Shown here piece by piece: positions 28,395 through 42,093 of a stretch of DNA of 64,000 bases. The notes beneath the pieces are model-generated. The model searched no databases. It was not told the origin of the DNA and worked only from the letters and a program-made list of their open reading frames with translations. The stretch comes from Loxodes magnus (lineage: Eukaryota > Ciliophora > Karyorelictea > Loxodida > Loxodidae), in the NCBI GenBank assembly GCA_946699065.1, contig CAMPDV010000081.1, positions 372,001 through 436,000 on the forward strand, in the 5' to 3' direction. Position numbers and translations under genes: made by a program. Position 1 is the first letter of the stretch, and each line of letters starts with the position of its first letter.

Positions 28395-31300
28395 ATGATG
28401 AGCTAGCCTTATAATGGAACTTTAACTAAAATAGATGAGCTTGTGAATTAGTAGAGTGATAATGAAATTGACCCGAAAAAATCAAGTTAGGAAAAAATGA
28501 TCATGGAAAGTACTGAAGATAAATAGATTTTCACCAAAAGTAAAGGACATAGTAAGTTACCAAGTATCAAACAAAAAGATCGCTGGCCAGAGGATAAAGA
28601 AGACGATAAGCATGACTAGTTTAATAGTGAAAATTTATTGACTAATAGAACAAATCCCTCTAAGGATTAAGATGGAAAATAATAATTAAAAAATGAGTCT
28701 TTCTAAATTGAAAATGAGGATGCTAATGAAGCAGAAATGAGAAAAAGTTATTAATAAAGACTATGATTTTCTGACGCTTAGGATTAAATTTACATCGGTA
28801 ATATATAGAATGAGCAAAATACTAACGAAAAAATTATAGAATAAAATTTAAATTTTAGAAAGTGCTTTACAAGATTGAAATCATTTAAAAAGTTTTCTGA
28901 ACAACTCTTTTAAAATTAAAATCAATTAGAATAAAATAGAGAAGACGAGGATGAAAATAAATCAGATGAAGACGAAGACGAAGATGAAGAACTTCCCAAA
29001 GATCCAGTTAACAATATTGATGAATTTACTAAAATATAATAAGCGAAACTATTGGAAATACTATGTAAATAGCATGGAAAAAATTTACAGGATTTTGAAG
29101 AAATTATTATTAATAAGTAAGATAAAGATTCTGAGCTTATGAAATGCATTATACAATTGAATTAAGAATAAAAAAATCTCAAATCAGTAAGACATATTTG
29201 AGATGCTGTTTATGGTCGAAATTGTAGACATGATCTTATAGATGGAAATTTGAAATGTAAATTTTATCTCTTTCAGACAAGTCATTACTGAAATTTAATA
29301 TCCAAACTAATTTCTTTATGCTATCTCTTATTGCCATTATCAGAACCTTCTAATAGCAATGATAATTTAATAGAAAAATGAAATAAATAATGAAACATTT
29401 TGTTTATTGTTGAGTTTCTTATTCTAACATTTTATCTGGTTAATTTCCTTTTGACTTTTTTTCATTTATTTGGATATTAGAGATACAAGACACTTTTGCT
29501 AGTTCATACACTAATTTACTTTTCCATTGTTATTGACTTCATTTTATATTCGGTCATTTACCCTAATCCTTATTTCAGATATGGAAGACTACTTAGACCT
29601 TACTTTTTGATAATATTTGATCACGAGATGAGAAAGCAGTTAATTGCAATTGCGTAGACTTTTACCAAAATGATAGAAATGGGAGTTTTGTTTATTATAT
29701 GTGTGCTTATTTTTGGAGTGTTGGGACTAAGAATGCTTGGATAAAATTAGACTAATTATGATGAGTATGAAAGTAACTTCACTCAATTCAATCATGCTTG
29801 TAATATAGTTTTTATACTAATGACACTAAATGACTATCCTTAAGCTGTGGTGGATGTAATTGAAGACTATTCCTACTGAACTTTACTCTACTTTATACCT
29901 CTCATCATTCTCACCGCTGTACTTTTTATTCCAGTACCTGTTGCCTAAATGTTCGAATTTTTTAGAGTAAGTTTTTATATAGAAAATGAGAGCGGAAGCA
30001 ATATTAAATGATAGACTAAAGGTAAGAGATAACTTGATATCTGTTTTCTATATTTTGGATTAAGAAAAAACTAACCGTATAAGCAAGGAAGATCTAATCA
30101 GTCTTTTATAAAAAATGTAAGGGGACTATTTCAATGAAAAAGCTGCCAGCTGCATTTTTGACTAGATACATCCAAACTTAAATGCAGTAGATATCTTTCA
30201 GTTCTTTGAGTTTATGGATCCAATAATCGAATACCCCTAAATTATAAGAAAGAAAAAGTATTGGAACTTTAGAGCTTGGATAGCGGCCAGAAACTTTTTG
30301 AACAAATACCTAAAGTTAAACATAGTTGCGAAAAGCATTTTTTTTGATATATTCGTCTTGCTTTGAGTTTTCATTTCAGTTATACTAATAATCCTATCAG
30401 AAACTAATATAGGAGACTCTTAGAAAATAATGATTATTGATAAAGTAATATACTGAGTGTTTATTATTGAAGTCATCATCAAGCTGATTGGAATAGGTTT
30501 TGCTAAATATTTCAAGGATAAATGAAATTGTCTCGATTTTACTTTGGTTGTCTTCACTATTTTTATAAATGAAGGTCTTAGTTCTCTTAGGCTTTTCAGA
30601 ACTCTTAAAGCTACACGAATGGCTAGGATTGGCAAAATAGGAAAATCATAGAGAATTTTTCGTATGTTCAGAATCATAAAAGTTTTCAGAGCTTTCAAGC
30701 TTTGTAAATGGCTTGCTGTAATTTTCCAAAGGGTAAATGAACTATTTTACAAAACGTTATGCTGTTTACCTAGTATATATAAGATGTTCACAGCTATTTG
30801 TTTAGTATTCTACATTTATTCCATTATAGGAATGGAAATTTTCAATGTGGAAGTTGGAGATCTTTGACATAGAGATGCGTTAGGAGATTTTAGTTCCTTT
30901 TCTATGGCTTGACTATAACTTTTCTAGATATTCATAAACTCAGATTGACATAACGCTATGTTTAAGTGGGCATATTATACTGACTTTTACAAAGCCACTA
31001 TTTTCTTTTGCTCCTTCTACTGCTTAGTAGTTATCATTGGCTTATCCCTTTTAACTGCATTAATATGGGAAGTTTTCTAGGTAATAGAAGAAACCTCTTC
31101 ATCCAAAAAGACTTACTCACAAATGGATGAAAAGTAAATCTAAGATGTTAATTAAGATAAAAAGATCTTAGAAGATAATCTAAACAGTGTCGTTCCTGCT
31201 ATGACTACTTGCAGCCCAAAAAACTAGAACTAAAGCTCTTAACAACTTGGAGACTAAAACAACAAAAAGCTTAATTAGTTTATTCAAGAAACTATGATAA

Positions 31301-32214
31301 AAGTTAAAGCTCAGACAGAGATAAAACAAGCTTTTCTAAAGGAAATGAATGTCCATGTACACGAAAAGTAATATGTACAATCTAGTGCCTAACGAATTTA
31401 TAGAGGAACGAAAAAAAAGATGACAAACTATTTAAAGCATCACTATAATTCAATCTAAATGATACAAATAAATAGCATGAAGCTTTTTTCTTTGTTGAAT
31501 AGAGGTTTTATACAAGAACCATAGTTAATGGATAACTATGAAATCGTTTCTTTCTTTCTAGATACATTAAATGAACTCTCTGAGTCTTTATAAATAAATT
31601 TAGGATCAGGCTCAATAGTGAACTTTGTCTATTTTAGCGATCAATGCTGGAACTTACCCATTAGAATAGAAGACTTTATAGGAACTATTTAGTTATAGTA
31701 AGGCCCATGAGATAATTTAGAAAGCGAAGAAAATTAAGCTCAAGAAGGTAACCAAAACTAGAATAATGTTACATTATATGACAACGAAATCTTCGAGAAA
31801 TTCCCTAGTCTGCTATAGTTTTTTTAGGGAATATCTAAGATCTCAGACAATAGCATGTTCTGCAGATTAGATATAGAAAAATTCTAAATTGATTTCCATT
31901 TTGATTATGTAAATAGTATCTAAAAAGACTCACAAGTTTAGAAACTAGGAATTATATCTTTAATTTGTACTCCAAATGAGCAGAAAAAAGCAAGTTGGGG
32001 GTAAATGTTTTCTTTGTTCAAGTAACAAAAAACAGACGAAAATTTCGTACCAGATAGACAGAATATTCTTTCTCAGCATTTTAATATTATATAAGATATC
32101 AAAAAAATATTAGAGGTTTAGTATGAGGTGTTTGAGAAGTATATCAGTTGCTTTGAAATTCTTTCCGAGTAGAAGATAGATCAATTGACTTAGTATATTC
32201 AGACTGAAACTTGA
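28395..32214 (+). CDS. TPC: Two-pore cation channel with EF-hand linker (TPC family)
   Basis: About 1,267 residues with two six-helix channel domains, as in organellar two-pore channels. The N-terminal 290 residues are acidic and hydrophilic. Domain I (about 300-520) has a weak S4 (YGRLLRPYFLIIF) and the pore-helix region NIVFILMTLNDYPQAVVD. The linker contains an EF-hand-like loop DQEKTNRISKED (about 545), an arrangement typical of plant TPC1. Domain II (about 636-893) has the classic S2-S3 signature FKDKWNCLDFTLVVF with its Trp as TGA, an Arg/Lys-rich S4 (SLRLFRTLKATRMARIGK) and pore FSMAWLQLFQIFINSDWHNAM. A long cytosolic tail follows. A 16-nt intron (29967-29982) lies after the domain I S6. 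The likely role is Ca2+/Na+ release from acidic stores or voltage-gated cation flux; subcellular site and selectivity are not shown by sequence. Confidence 0.88.
29967..29982 (+). other. 16-nt intron in two-pore channel gene
   Basis: GTAAGTTTTTATATAG directly after the domain I S6 segment (VAQMFEFFR). Removal continues as KMRAEAILNDRLKVRDNLIS into the EF-hand linker. Confidence 0.9.
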
Positions 32215-33047
32215 TTCCTTTTTTATCTTAGATTAGCATAGTTAATATATTATACCTTAATATAATTTTAGTTCCCTCTATTAAATAAACTGATAATATT
32301 AATCTAAGCAGATTCTTAGGATGATTATCTAATAGAATAGTTTGTAATGTTAGCCTTCAATCTTTCTTAATCTCTTAATTTTCTTATACAATAAAATGTT
32401 TAAATTTTATCTTTTAAATAGACAATTTTTTCAAAAAGCTCTAACTTTTACATATAAATGATAGCTTCCTAAAAGTTAGCTACTATCTCTATTAATTTTT
32501 CCTTTTAATCTTTTTATATTTTATCAATAATTTTTATGCTATAGTATCACATTATTTAAGTCTTCTGAGCGCTATTTTATCTTACAATCTTTAGGAATGA
32601 GTACTTAGAAGTTAGAATTAGTAGTAATGTGAAATTAGATATTTTAATACTCTAATTCTAAATAGAAACCTTATTTAAGTTTAATTTCTATCTGTCTATG
32701 AAAGTTCATAAATTAATACTACTAAATAAAAGACAGTTATTAATCACCTAATCCTAGTATCAGTGAGATCTTAAAATTAAATTACTTATTTATTACAACC
32801 CTGGTCTTCTTCATAATCTACCTTATTACTTGACTTAACATATAGAATAAAAATTTTATTCTCTGCTCAAATACAGAAAAGAGCAGTTATTACTATGTCA
32901 AATGTATGATAGTATATATTTTAAGGAGAGTATAAAGGATAAGTAAATACATAATGAAATAGGTGTAAATATTAAATAGCATAGTGCATGGTTAATGAGA
33001 TACCATGAGATTGTGAATTAAATTATTAGAAATTTTTAACAAGGAAA
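32215..33047. other. Spacer between convergent genes
   Basis: AT-rich; nothing identifiable. Confidence 0.45.
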
Positions 33048-35690
33048 TCAATCGAACCAATTTACATTCTACTTAGGTGAGATTTCATCTTGAAGTGTAT
33101 TGAAAAAATCTTGCGGATCAACTGTATATAGAAAAATACCTTAATCACCTTTTAATTGCTGGAATACATCTTACTCTGCTGTTTTACTTTCAAGCACACT
33201 AATGATTTCTTATTAATTCTGTATCTACTACCAGTATTTATCGTTTTCTTCGGTATTCTGCTAGAATTATTCTATCTATGAATTGCCAGTAAAGTCAAAA
33301 TTATTCTACTTGTTCTCAGCAGAAAAATCTATTTAATCTACATCTTCGAAGAGATTTTCCTACAATGTTGTTGTTACTTCTTTTGCCTTTTCTTCTTATT
33401 CTAACCTCTACCTTTCAATAGAACTTTCTCTTCCAAAACTTTCTTTTTACTATTCATTTTCTTAGGTATTTTACCAGCCTTGCTATAAGCTCTATTATTC
33501 TGGAATTTGATTAAATAGCAATTGCTCTTCAATCTGTTCATCTATTTCCTCATAATACTAATTTCAATTCTGATAATAACCCTTTCCTTATAGATTTTAT
33601 TGATCAAGTCCTTATAAAATTTGATTAGTCTAGAAATTAATTACTTCCTATTATGTGTTCTTATAGTTATAATCATTATCTTGTGTAAGATAATGATATG
33701 ATAAGTCTATCTGGTTTTCAACAAGAGGTGAGTATGTTTGCTAATTCTACTCCCAGTTTTTCTATTAATTAGTCCTTTCTGTTAAGAAATCCTTGATTCT
33801 AGCTTCTGCAAAAGCTCTGAATTTTTGATGCTCAATTTAAACTTTTCCTATTATTTCCTTAAGTGCACTTTTATCCTTATTCAGCTGCTATGTTTCTTTT
33901 CTAAGGATTTGTATTTCTTAATCTCTGTTTTCTATTTACTTCTTAGCTCTTGACAACTCTATTTGTAGTTATTCTAATACTTCTTACTAAATTTGCTAAG
34001 AGCTTAGCTTTTCTTAAGTTTCCTAATTAATTTTTTCAAGCATTTATATTTTATAGGTTTACTCCCTTAACGAGTTATTGTATTGCATAATCTAATTTTT
34101 TAAATAGAGGTTTTCATTCATTTTTTTCCTGAGTTCAATCTTTAGCCTATCTGTATCTTCTCATATACTGCTTGAAGCACTTTTTTGACTCATAGTCTCA
34201 AACTGTGTATAAGTATCTTAGTATTGTGAAGAAGTATCAAAGGATACTTGATTCTAATTTAGCCTCATACTCTGATTCTAAACTAGTATTTTTTACTTCT
34301 CGTTTTAGTTAGTATGGGTATTTCTCCTCTTCTCTAGTATCTAATTCTACTTTTAAGCTGAACTTTGAGAAAAGGATATTTGATCATTGATAGGGTTCCT
34401 CTATTCTTATTGCTAAGCCATTATTTAAGCAGGGCTCTATTAGATAAATTAATATTAATTTGAAGGGTACTACTGCTCTTATGCTGAATTTTAAAAATAA
34501 TCTAAGTTTTATGGAGTCAATTATTAAGAGGAGTTTGGTCTCTTTAATATATACATTTAGTTCTATTACTAAACTGTAGACTAACCTGCAGGTATCTTTA
34601 CATTTTGTAGCAGTTTTTATTCGAATTATTGCTATTAACTTATTTACTACGCCTAGTTCTGCTATATTTGCTAATAAGGAATTTTCTATGCTTAGATTTG
34701 GGTTTGCTATTAAAAGGCTTGCTTAACTTACTACTAAGCAATTACAGGTTACTTTTACTCTTATTATTTATTTTGCTAGTAGTTTTAATTTTAAGTAGCT
34801 GCTTAATGCATCATTTAAATGTTCAAGTATCCTTAAGGCTGCATTTACTATTAAATATGATTTTAAAGGCTTTGCTACTGAATGTTCATCTAAGCTTTTT
34901 ATTCTTATTTCTAATTTTCTTTTTTAGACGATCCTTATGTAACTGACTGTTTTACGTTTTACTGAAGTCTTTAGTCTTACTATTAGTTTTGTTATACATA
35001 GTTTGGAATGTTCTATTACTAGACATTTTTAAAGTCTTTTTATTCTTGAATCTGATTTTGAGACTAAACTTAGTTTTATTTTACAGGTACCTAAGCTTAA
35101 TTGATAGCCTTTTATTCTTATTCCTGATTCCCTTTAAAAGCTTAGCTTTATATATTTTATTATTAGATTTAAGGAGCTTTTTATTACTGAAGCCTTAGAC
35201 CATCTTTTTAATTTTCAGCCTTTTAAGCACTATTAACATTAATTGGCTATTATAATGATTAAGGTAGCTTGATAGGTTAGTTAAAGGGCTACTTGATATG
35301 TTATTATGGTGTTTAAATCGAGCTAAAAGCATTGTTGATAGCATTCTCATTTTTAAGTTTCTAAGGAGTCTAATTAGTCTAAGCATATACTGTCTATCTT
35401 TATACACTAGGAACCTAGCCAGAAGGCGTTTCACTTCTGGAGTGGAACTTAACGTTATGTTAAGGAGCTTAAAAAGTGTCTCCAGGATTAATTATATTAA
35501 TTTAATTGGCAGGAGGTTTTTAACAAGAGGGAATAACATTTTGTTTATATTAAGGGCTTGTAAGCCTGTTCTAGTTTTATATCTACTCTTTGCTTTATTA
35601 GCCATTAGCTATATTCTTTTAAAACTCTTGCTTAGCTTAGTTTCTCATTTATTTTAGTTGGTTCATTCTTTCATTCCTTAATTCCTCCAT
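33048..35690 (-). CDS. Gln-rich coiled-coil protein, unknown function
   Basis: An 880-residue protein in one frame from ATG 35690 to TGA 33048-33050. The N-terminal 490 residues are extremely Gln-rich and low in complexity (QNQVQSQNQIQEQKDFKNVQ is typical), encoded by a mixture of TAA, TAG, CAA and CAG. Residues about 500-650 form a likely coiled coil starting MSQKSASSSIWEDTDRLKIE, with heptads such as LEQLQIELSRAKKQIENRDQ. The C-terminal part is Asn/Gln/Glu-rich. The opposite strand shows long Leu-rich standard-code ORFs at 34629-35657, which are shadows because antisense TAA/TAG reads TTA/CTA (Leu). No family recognised. Q/N-rich composition suggests a condensate or scaffold protein, which is only inference. 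Confidence 0.8.
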
Positions 35691-36249
35691 TATTTGATTT
35701 TATGTAATTAGAGAAAATGAAATTTATTTTAGAACACCCTTTATCTATCACTCCTATATTGCAATGCCACGCTTAAGATTCCTTTTAAAACTGCTTATTA
35801 AGAGACTGAACATAGTCAATGCAATATGCAACTTAAAGCTGATTTTAGCATAATATTAACTAGGTATACAATAGGGTATTTAAAGCTATCTATAGCAACT
35901 TCTTTAGCTTAACCTATTCTAAGCTTATATATAGCTGACTATGACAGCTATTACTAAGCTTGGCTAGTATATTATGAAGATAAGGAGTCTTCCCTTTCTT
36001 TTAATTGAAGCAAAAGTATAATTATTAGTATTTTTAACTATCTTTCTAGCACTTGATAAACTGCTTAAATTAAAGCTTAGATATTACAAGGAAAAGTACA
36101 GAAGGCCTGATAAAACACAAAGGTTAAAAGTATAAACTAGTTGTACTAAGCAGTAAGTGCTAAGCTTGATTACACTAAAGCTAAAAATATTAATCAGAAA
36201 TTGAATTAAAGGACTAAGGGTTAATATAACTATATTTATATTGTCTAAA
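35691..36249. other. Intergenic region, divergent promoters
   Basis: AT-rich spacer between the divergent Gln-rich and MORN genes; no specific element seen. Confidence 0.45.
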
Positions 36250-38028
36250 ATGGAAAGTTAGTCGAATGGTAAACATAAAAGACATGCTTTCTGAGCTTCA
36301 GTAGTGACTAATGAACAACAATGGTTTTCTCATATCGAGAAAGTGTTTTCTGGCAAAGAAGTAGTTGAAATGCTAGCTAAGTATCTTATAGAGCAATTTG
36401 AAAATTGCAATTATAACAAATCTTTATTCAAAGGCTTATTAAACCGTGCTAGGGCTATAGAAAAACACATAATGCCTTAAGAGTTAGCTTAAGGTGGACA
36501 GACTTAAACGCTTCGAAAAAATAATTTCCTTGATGATTTAGCAGAAAAAGACCTTTAATAGTTGAAAAGCCAACTTCATGAGGTAAAAACATATACTGAT
36601 TAACTAGTTTAGAGGAGAAATCTAAAAAAGCTGTTTGAAATATCAGAGTAAGGTAAACATTTGCATAAGCTAAATGAAAATCTAGTTAAAATAGAATTTC
36701 AGATAGGAGTGACTCAGTAGCACGACATGCAGATATTAATACATAATTGAGTGAATACTTTGTCAAAGCAGGACTAACATCTCAATTTATTGCTTAGGAA
36801 CTTGGTTAGTGTAAGTATTGGAAGCTTCTAGGTGAATGAAATTATAGTGTCTACTATCTGTTGCATATTGGATGTTGATGTAGTGAAAGTTTTATAGTAC
36901 TGGAAAATAAATCAAACATATATAATCAGCCATTTAAACGATAAATTTCAAATTAGAGAAATGGAAAGTCTCAAAACTAGTAGGCCTAGTACATCAATGT
37001 CCACTAAATCTACAATGGGCTCTCCATTCAAGATGTTTAGTACAGTTGATTACTCGGCTTTATGCAAAAGTGCAGAAGCTGCAATTTTCGTTAAATCTAA
37101 CTTTGCAGGTAAAGAAGTAATGCCATGGGTATAGTTCTATACAGTATTTTCTACTGTCTGTTTAGTTATGAATGGATTTAATGATTCGCCTGAGTTGCAA
37201 GCATTGTTAAAAAACATTTTAGTAAAGGGGCCAAAAGAAGAAATAACAGTAGGTTCTTTAGATGATTTTTATTCTAATATATGAACTAACCCTACAGAAA
37301 TATAAAAAATTAAAGATATTATATCACCTCCCCCTCCTCCTCCAGTTTTAAGACAACCTGTTATCGATAAAAATACTCCTTTGAAAAAAGGAGCTTAGGC
37401 AGGTAAAGGCTAGTCTTAAAGTTAAGAGGAGCAAAAGGGTTAAAGAAAAATAGATTTGAATAAGATATTTCCTAGAAAGGCAAAAAAGCCTTCCAAATAA
37501 GAAAGCGAATATTTGTAAGAACTAAATAAATGCTAGCTTCCTCCATTCATTTAGCAAATGCACTAAACTCTTGGAATTTTCGATTATACTTTGTTTCAGC
37601 CCAAAGATAAAGCTAAAGTTACTTTTACATCTAATGCTGATGATGCAGAAGATGAAATTTATATTGGAGAGACCGATGGTAAAAAGAACCACGGAAAATG
37701 CATTTGGCTAAGTAGCAAAGGATTGTTTGAAGGATATTTAGATAAAGGAGAGTTTTTCAAAGGAAGACTAATAACAGAAATTTATATCTATTAAGGCGAA
37801 TTTAAGGCAAAATAAATGAGTGGAAAAGGAAAAATATTCAACCATGAGACAGGTGAGTGTTATGAGGGTCTCATGGCTAAAGACATGAAAAACGGAAAAG
37901 GAGTACTACTTCTCCCTAATGGAGGCAAAATAGAAGGCGATTGGAAAGATAACTAGAGAAAAGGAAAGGCAAAATACACAGGTCCAGATGGCAAAAAGAA
38001 AGATATAGGAGAAAAGGATGCAATTTGA
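36250..38028 (+). CDS. MORN-repeat protein
   Basis: A 592-residue single-exon protein. The N-terminal 250 residues are helical with coiled-coil character (LQQLKSQLHEVKTYTDQLVQ) and no known motif. A Ser/Thr linker, a short poly-Pro run (near residue 360) and a basic Lys/Gln-rich linker follow. From about residue 470 to the end there are MORN-type repeats: YIGETDGKKNHGKCIWLSSK, FEGYLDKGEFFKGRL, YQGEFKAKQMSGKGKIF, CYEGLMAKDMKNGKGVLLLP and IEGDWKDNQRKGKAKYTGPD. MORN repeats usually bind lipids or assemble cortical and ciliary structures. The exact function is unknown. TGA 38026 ends the gene, and start ATG 36250 is the first in frame. Confidence 0.85.
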
Positions 38029-39546
38029 TGATAAACTCAGATTTTAATTTATAAGTAGTAGACTATTTTTCAATAAAAAAACTAAACTCATATCTTAATC
38101 TAAGAATCAAATCCTTAATGACATCCAGAAATTTTATTTTATATCTTTTTCAGATATTTTTAGTCCTACATACTTAAAGTCCCTTAATTGATTTATTTGC
38201 TTTTCCTAATATAAAATCAATCTTCTGAAATAATAAAAGAGGAAAGTTGTTAATAATTAAAATCTACCAAATCATAGATGAAATTTAAATCCAGAAGATA
38301 CTCCAATGCTATAATTTATATTTAGTATAAATGGCTAATTGTGATGTTTAATATCTCCTAGAAGAGATTTAACAGAGTCTTAGAAATATATTAATGCTAT
38401 ATTATCATTTCTATATATTTATTTACCTATGAACTTTGCTTATAAAACCCTTATAATACAAGATTAAGATACGAGAAGTAGATTGAGCTTATTACAAAAC
38501 TACTTTAATATTCCTTTTGTCAAAATTGAAATTAACTGCTGAATAAGTTCCAAATAAAGATGAATAAGAAGATACTCATCTCAGTTCTAGGTAGACTAAA
38601 GACAATTAAATAAAGATAGGATGAGATAGTAACATACTATATAATAAGAGTAAAGGATATTTAGTTAAAAAAAAGAAATTACTCTTACTAGAAGAATTTT
38701 TTTTTCATTGGATTAAGTGATTATTTACTTATATACAGTTTACTTTTTAAAGGAATAGCTGCTTCTAGATCTTAGAGCTTAATTTTCTTGAAGTTACTAT
38801 AAGAATAAGGGTTTGTAGTTTTATAACATTACATCAATAACATCTCTTTTTTATCGTTATATAGTTCCATATATTTATTTGGCAGTCTGTGTTTATGAGA
38901 TAAATCTAATATTAATATGTGTTTTCATAAACTCTATAGTAAAATTTATTCTTAAGGTTAATTGGATCTTAGTAGCATCTTTTTATGTCTATTTATTAAA
39001 AATAGATCAAACGATCTTTAAGACAATGAACTATTTTGATAAATATAAAATATAGAGACTATTTTAAATTAAAATTCTTTAGATATTGGTATTGCTATAT
39101 TCTTTTATTAGTGATATATAACAAGCGTATAATACAATTGGCTCTAGTTAATTAGATGGGAGTAATAAGTAGAAATACAGACTGGATTAACTTTAATAGC
39201 CAGCTTAAGTTGAAATTTTATTTTTTGGCTTATTCTTTTTTAACAAATTAAGCACTATAAGTATATGCTTTTTCTATTAAGATGTAGATCCATTTTTAAC
39301 TCATCTATTTTAGCAATCGTTAGTTAATTATAAGCCAAATTACACTTATAAAACCATTTAGCAGCTGACTGTTTAAATTAATAAGTAAAAGAATATCTTT
39401 GCTTAGAAGCTAAATAGTCTATATAGCATTTTATGAGATAAGACATATGAGAGGTTTAATTAGTGGTGATGTAAGAAATGGAGTTAATGAAATAAGATAA
39501 AAGCTGATCAAATATTTGTATAAAAATTTAATTTAAATCTTCTTAC
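38029..39546. other. Spacer between convergent genes
   Basis: About 1.5 kb of AT-rich DNA; partial hydrophobic open stretches but no gene I can support. Confidence 0.4.
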
Positions 39547-39840
39547 TCAGTCTAATGCTCTGTGACGCTATTCTCTTAAGTATTCAATGAACTCAGAAGC
39601 ATCAATTGATCCATCTTTATTTTTATCTGCTTACTCGAAAATCATTCTCACATTTTCTTCTGAGATGTTTACTAATGAAGTGACGGCTGCCTTTACTTCT
39701 TCGACATCTAACTAATTGTTACCATCTCGATCGAAAATTTTGAAAGCTACAACTAGTTTTTCTTCGTTACCAGTTTAGAAGAAATTTTCAAAAGCTTCTT
39801 GTAGCTATTGTTTTTAAGCAGGCTTAAGAGGACTCACCAT
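39547..39840 (-). CDS. Small two-EF-hand calcium-binding protein
   Basis: A 97-residue protein with two canonical EF-hand loops: DRDGNNQLDVEE (about residues 39-50) and DKNKDGSIDASE (about 75-86). Acidic residues sit at positions 1, 3 and 12, and Gly at position 6 in the second loop. The rest is helical (ENVRMIFEQA). It is about the size of half a calmodulin or centrin, or an S100-like stand-alone EF pair. It would bind Ca2+ in the cytosol and act as a sensor or light chain; the target is unknown. ATG 39840, TGA 39547-39549, no intron. Confidence 0.88.
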
Positions 39841-42093
39841 ATTTATCTATATATCAGAAAAATTATTTCAATGAAGACTCTCCTAAGAATTAAAATCTGA
39901 TCTAATAAGTATTTACCCAGCTTTATTATAGCACCCTTTAGATAAACCAGCTTAACTTACATGCTGATAATAAAGCAGGCTAAGAGATATAACATAAAGC
40001 CACCAATAATTGTTATTATATTTTAGCTATTATTCAGATAAGCTTAGTTACTTAATTAATAGAATCAGTCGATTAGGAATGTTTAATAGTTCTTATAATT
40101 ATCATATAAGTATTTCTAAATATATGCTCAATTTAAGTCTTCAAGACACTAACTTATTTAAACTTAAAAGGAAAATTGCTTCTTATTCTTAACAATGCTA
40201 CCAGAAGCTTTTGAGTCGCTGTTTAAGTATAAACATATGAATAAATATATGAAGCTGATACTTCATATTTCACTTAGCTTAGTGCTTGAGATGAAATAAA
40301 ATTAGCTGATATAAGAATAAATTAAAGCAAGAACTAGAAACTAAATTGATATATACTGTAAAAAGTTTCAACTAAAGGAGATTAAAGAAGAGAGACTGTA
40401 AACTTACTATATGTACAAGTCAGTTTGCTCATATAATAACTATCCTAAACTTTATCTTCATATCTATTATATATAAATTACCCTAATTAACTTATAAGGG
40501 AATGCGAAATTAAAGGAAATATAATTATAAATATAAGATATTTGTAAGTAATAAATCTTTATTTAGAACCAGAACCTTAGAGCGTATAATATACTAAAGA
40601 TGCAGAAAATTTTAATAGTCAAAATAATTGCTTAGAGATTTTAACTATGATAATGAATATACTGAAGTATCCTTCCTCTGTTTATAATTATCAAAAGATA
40701 TACAAATTAATAGCAGAAATAAATTTTCTGATTATATAAATAAACTTATTAAAGTAGATAAAATTTAGAAAGATACAATTAAGAGATAGCTGGAGAAAGT
40801 AAAACCAAGTGTAAAGTTTAAACCATTTAAATTAATGAAACTAGATAAAGCTGCTCTAATTTACAAGACAGATTCTAATTTAAAATAAACTACTCACTTA
40901 TAAATAAGAAAGTTATCTTCAACTAGGTTAACTTTTTTAGGGTGATGAAGTTAGTTATATTATATTTCTATATCTAGAAACAAGAATAAAAAACTATTTG
41001 AATATGACCAAAGAAATATAAGTTTTGTTATTTAATCTCAGAACTAAGAATATCATTAACTAAATAAATTTAAACATCTATTTTATAAGTGCTTTACCTT
41101 CTACTTTTACTAGTATAGTAAACTTTATATAAAATATTTACTTAAGAGCTTAAAAAAATGTATTATAATAGTAAAAGTAAAAAAATAATATAAGCCTAGC
41201 AGTATAAACAGGTATATGCTTAATTAATATAAAAGCATAATAAGAAGCTTCTTTGAGAATAGGTATATAATTAATATTCAATAATATAAGCTGAAATTTA
41301 TAGTTAAGACAGTAAATCTACTATATGAAGAAACTAAGAACTCTTTTTATTACTAAATATCGTTTTGGTTATGATATATTTACTCTATTAATCCCATTTT
41401 AAAGTTAATGGCTACTAATTAGTCTTTTCTATGTATAGTTTTAAAATAAGTAGTTAATTATTTTAATCCTAGTAATTTTAGATTTAATATAAATAGAGTT
41501 AGCAGTAAGATAAATTAGCTAGTCTACATAATAAGCATTTGTCTCCTTTTAGCTTTAAGATTAATGCTTTACTAGAATATTTATTAAGATAGTTTTACCT
41601 TAGGATTTACAATTCTACCTCTTAAATATAATCTATCTGTAATAGTAATTTCTGCATATTAAATTGCTAACTCTTAAAATATCTCAGCAGTAATGTAACT
41701 TCTACATAAGTGAACTTAGTACATTTATATCTCTTGATACATCTAATTCGCTTTTGCAAGGGAAAGTATTAAAACGTTAGTACCAATATGTAGCATGTTA
41801 ACTAAAATGTAGCTAGTTTAATTATTTACTAGACATATATTTTAATCTTAAAAGCAGTTCACTTATTATTTACTTAAAAGGATGAAAAGTGATAGTTATG
41901 CATTACACATGAGGAGCCATTAAAACATATTAAACATGGATAAGCTAAGTTAACTTTAGTGAATATGAGGTTGAGTCTAAATTGAGTGTAGAAGTGGGAA
42001 GGAAGACACTTTAGAGGGTTAACTTTGAAAAGCGCTTACATTAATCAGAGTATCTTTAGGTTAAAAATTAAAATAAAAGCATATATTTTAATA
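39841..42093. other. Intergenic region without a supported gene
   Basis: About 2.25 kb of AT-rich DNA between divergent genes. Open frames are short or only chance TGA-free stretches. No RNA gene or repeat recognised. Confidence 0.4.

Noticed and set aside
34629..35657. Leu-rich + strand ORFs that look like membrane proteins
   Set aside because: They are antisense shadows of the Gln-rich gene on the minus strand, which has one uninterrupted 881-codon frame.
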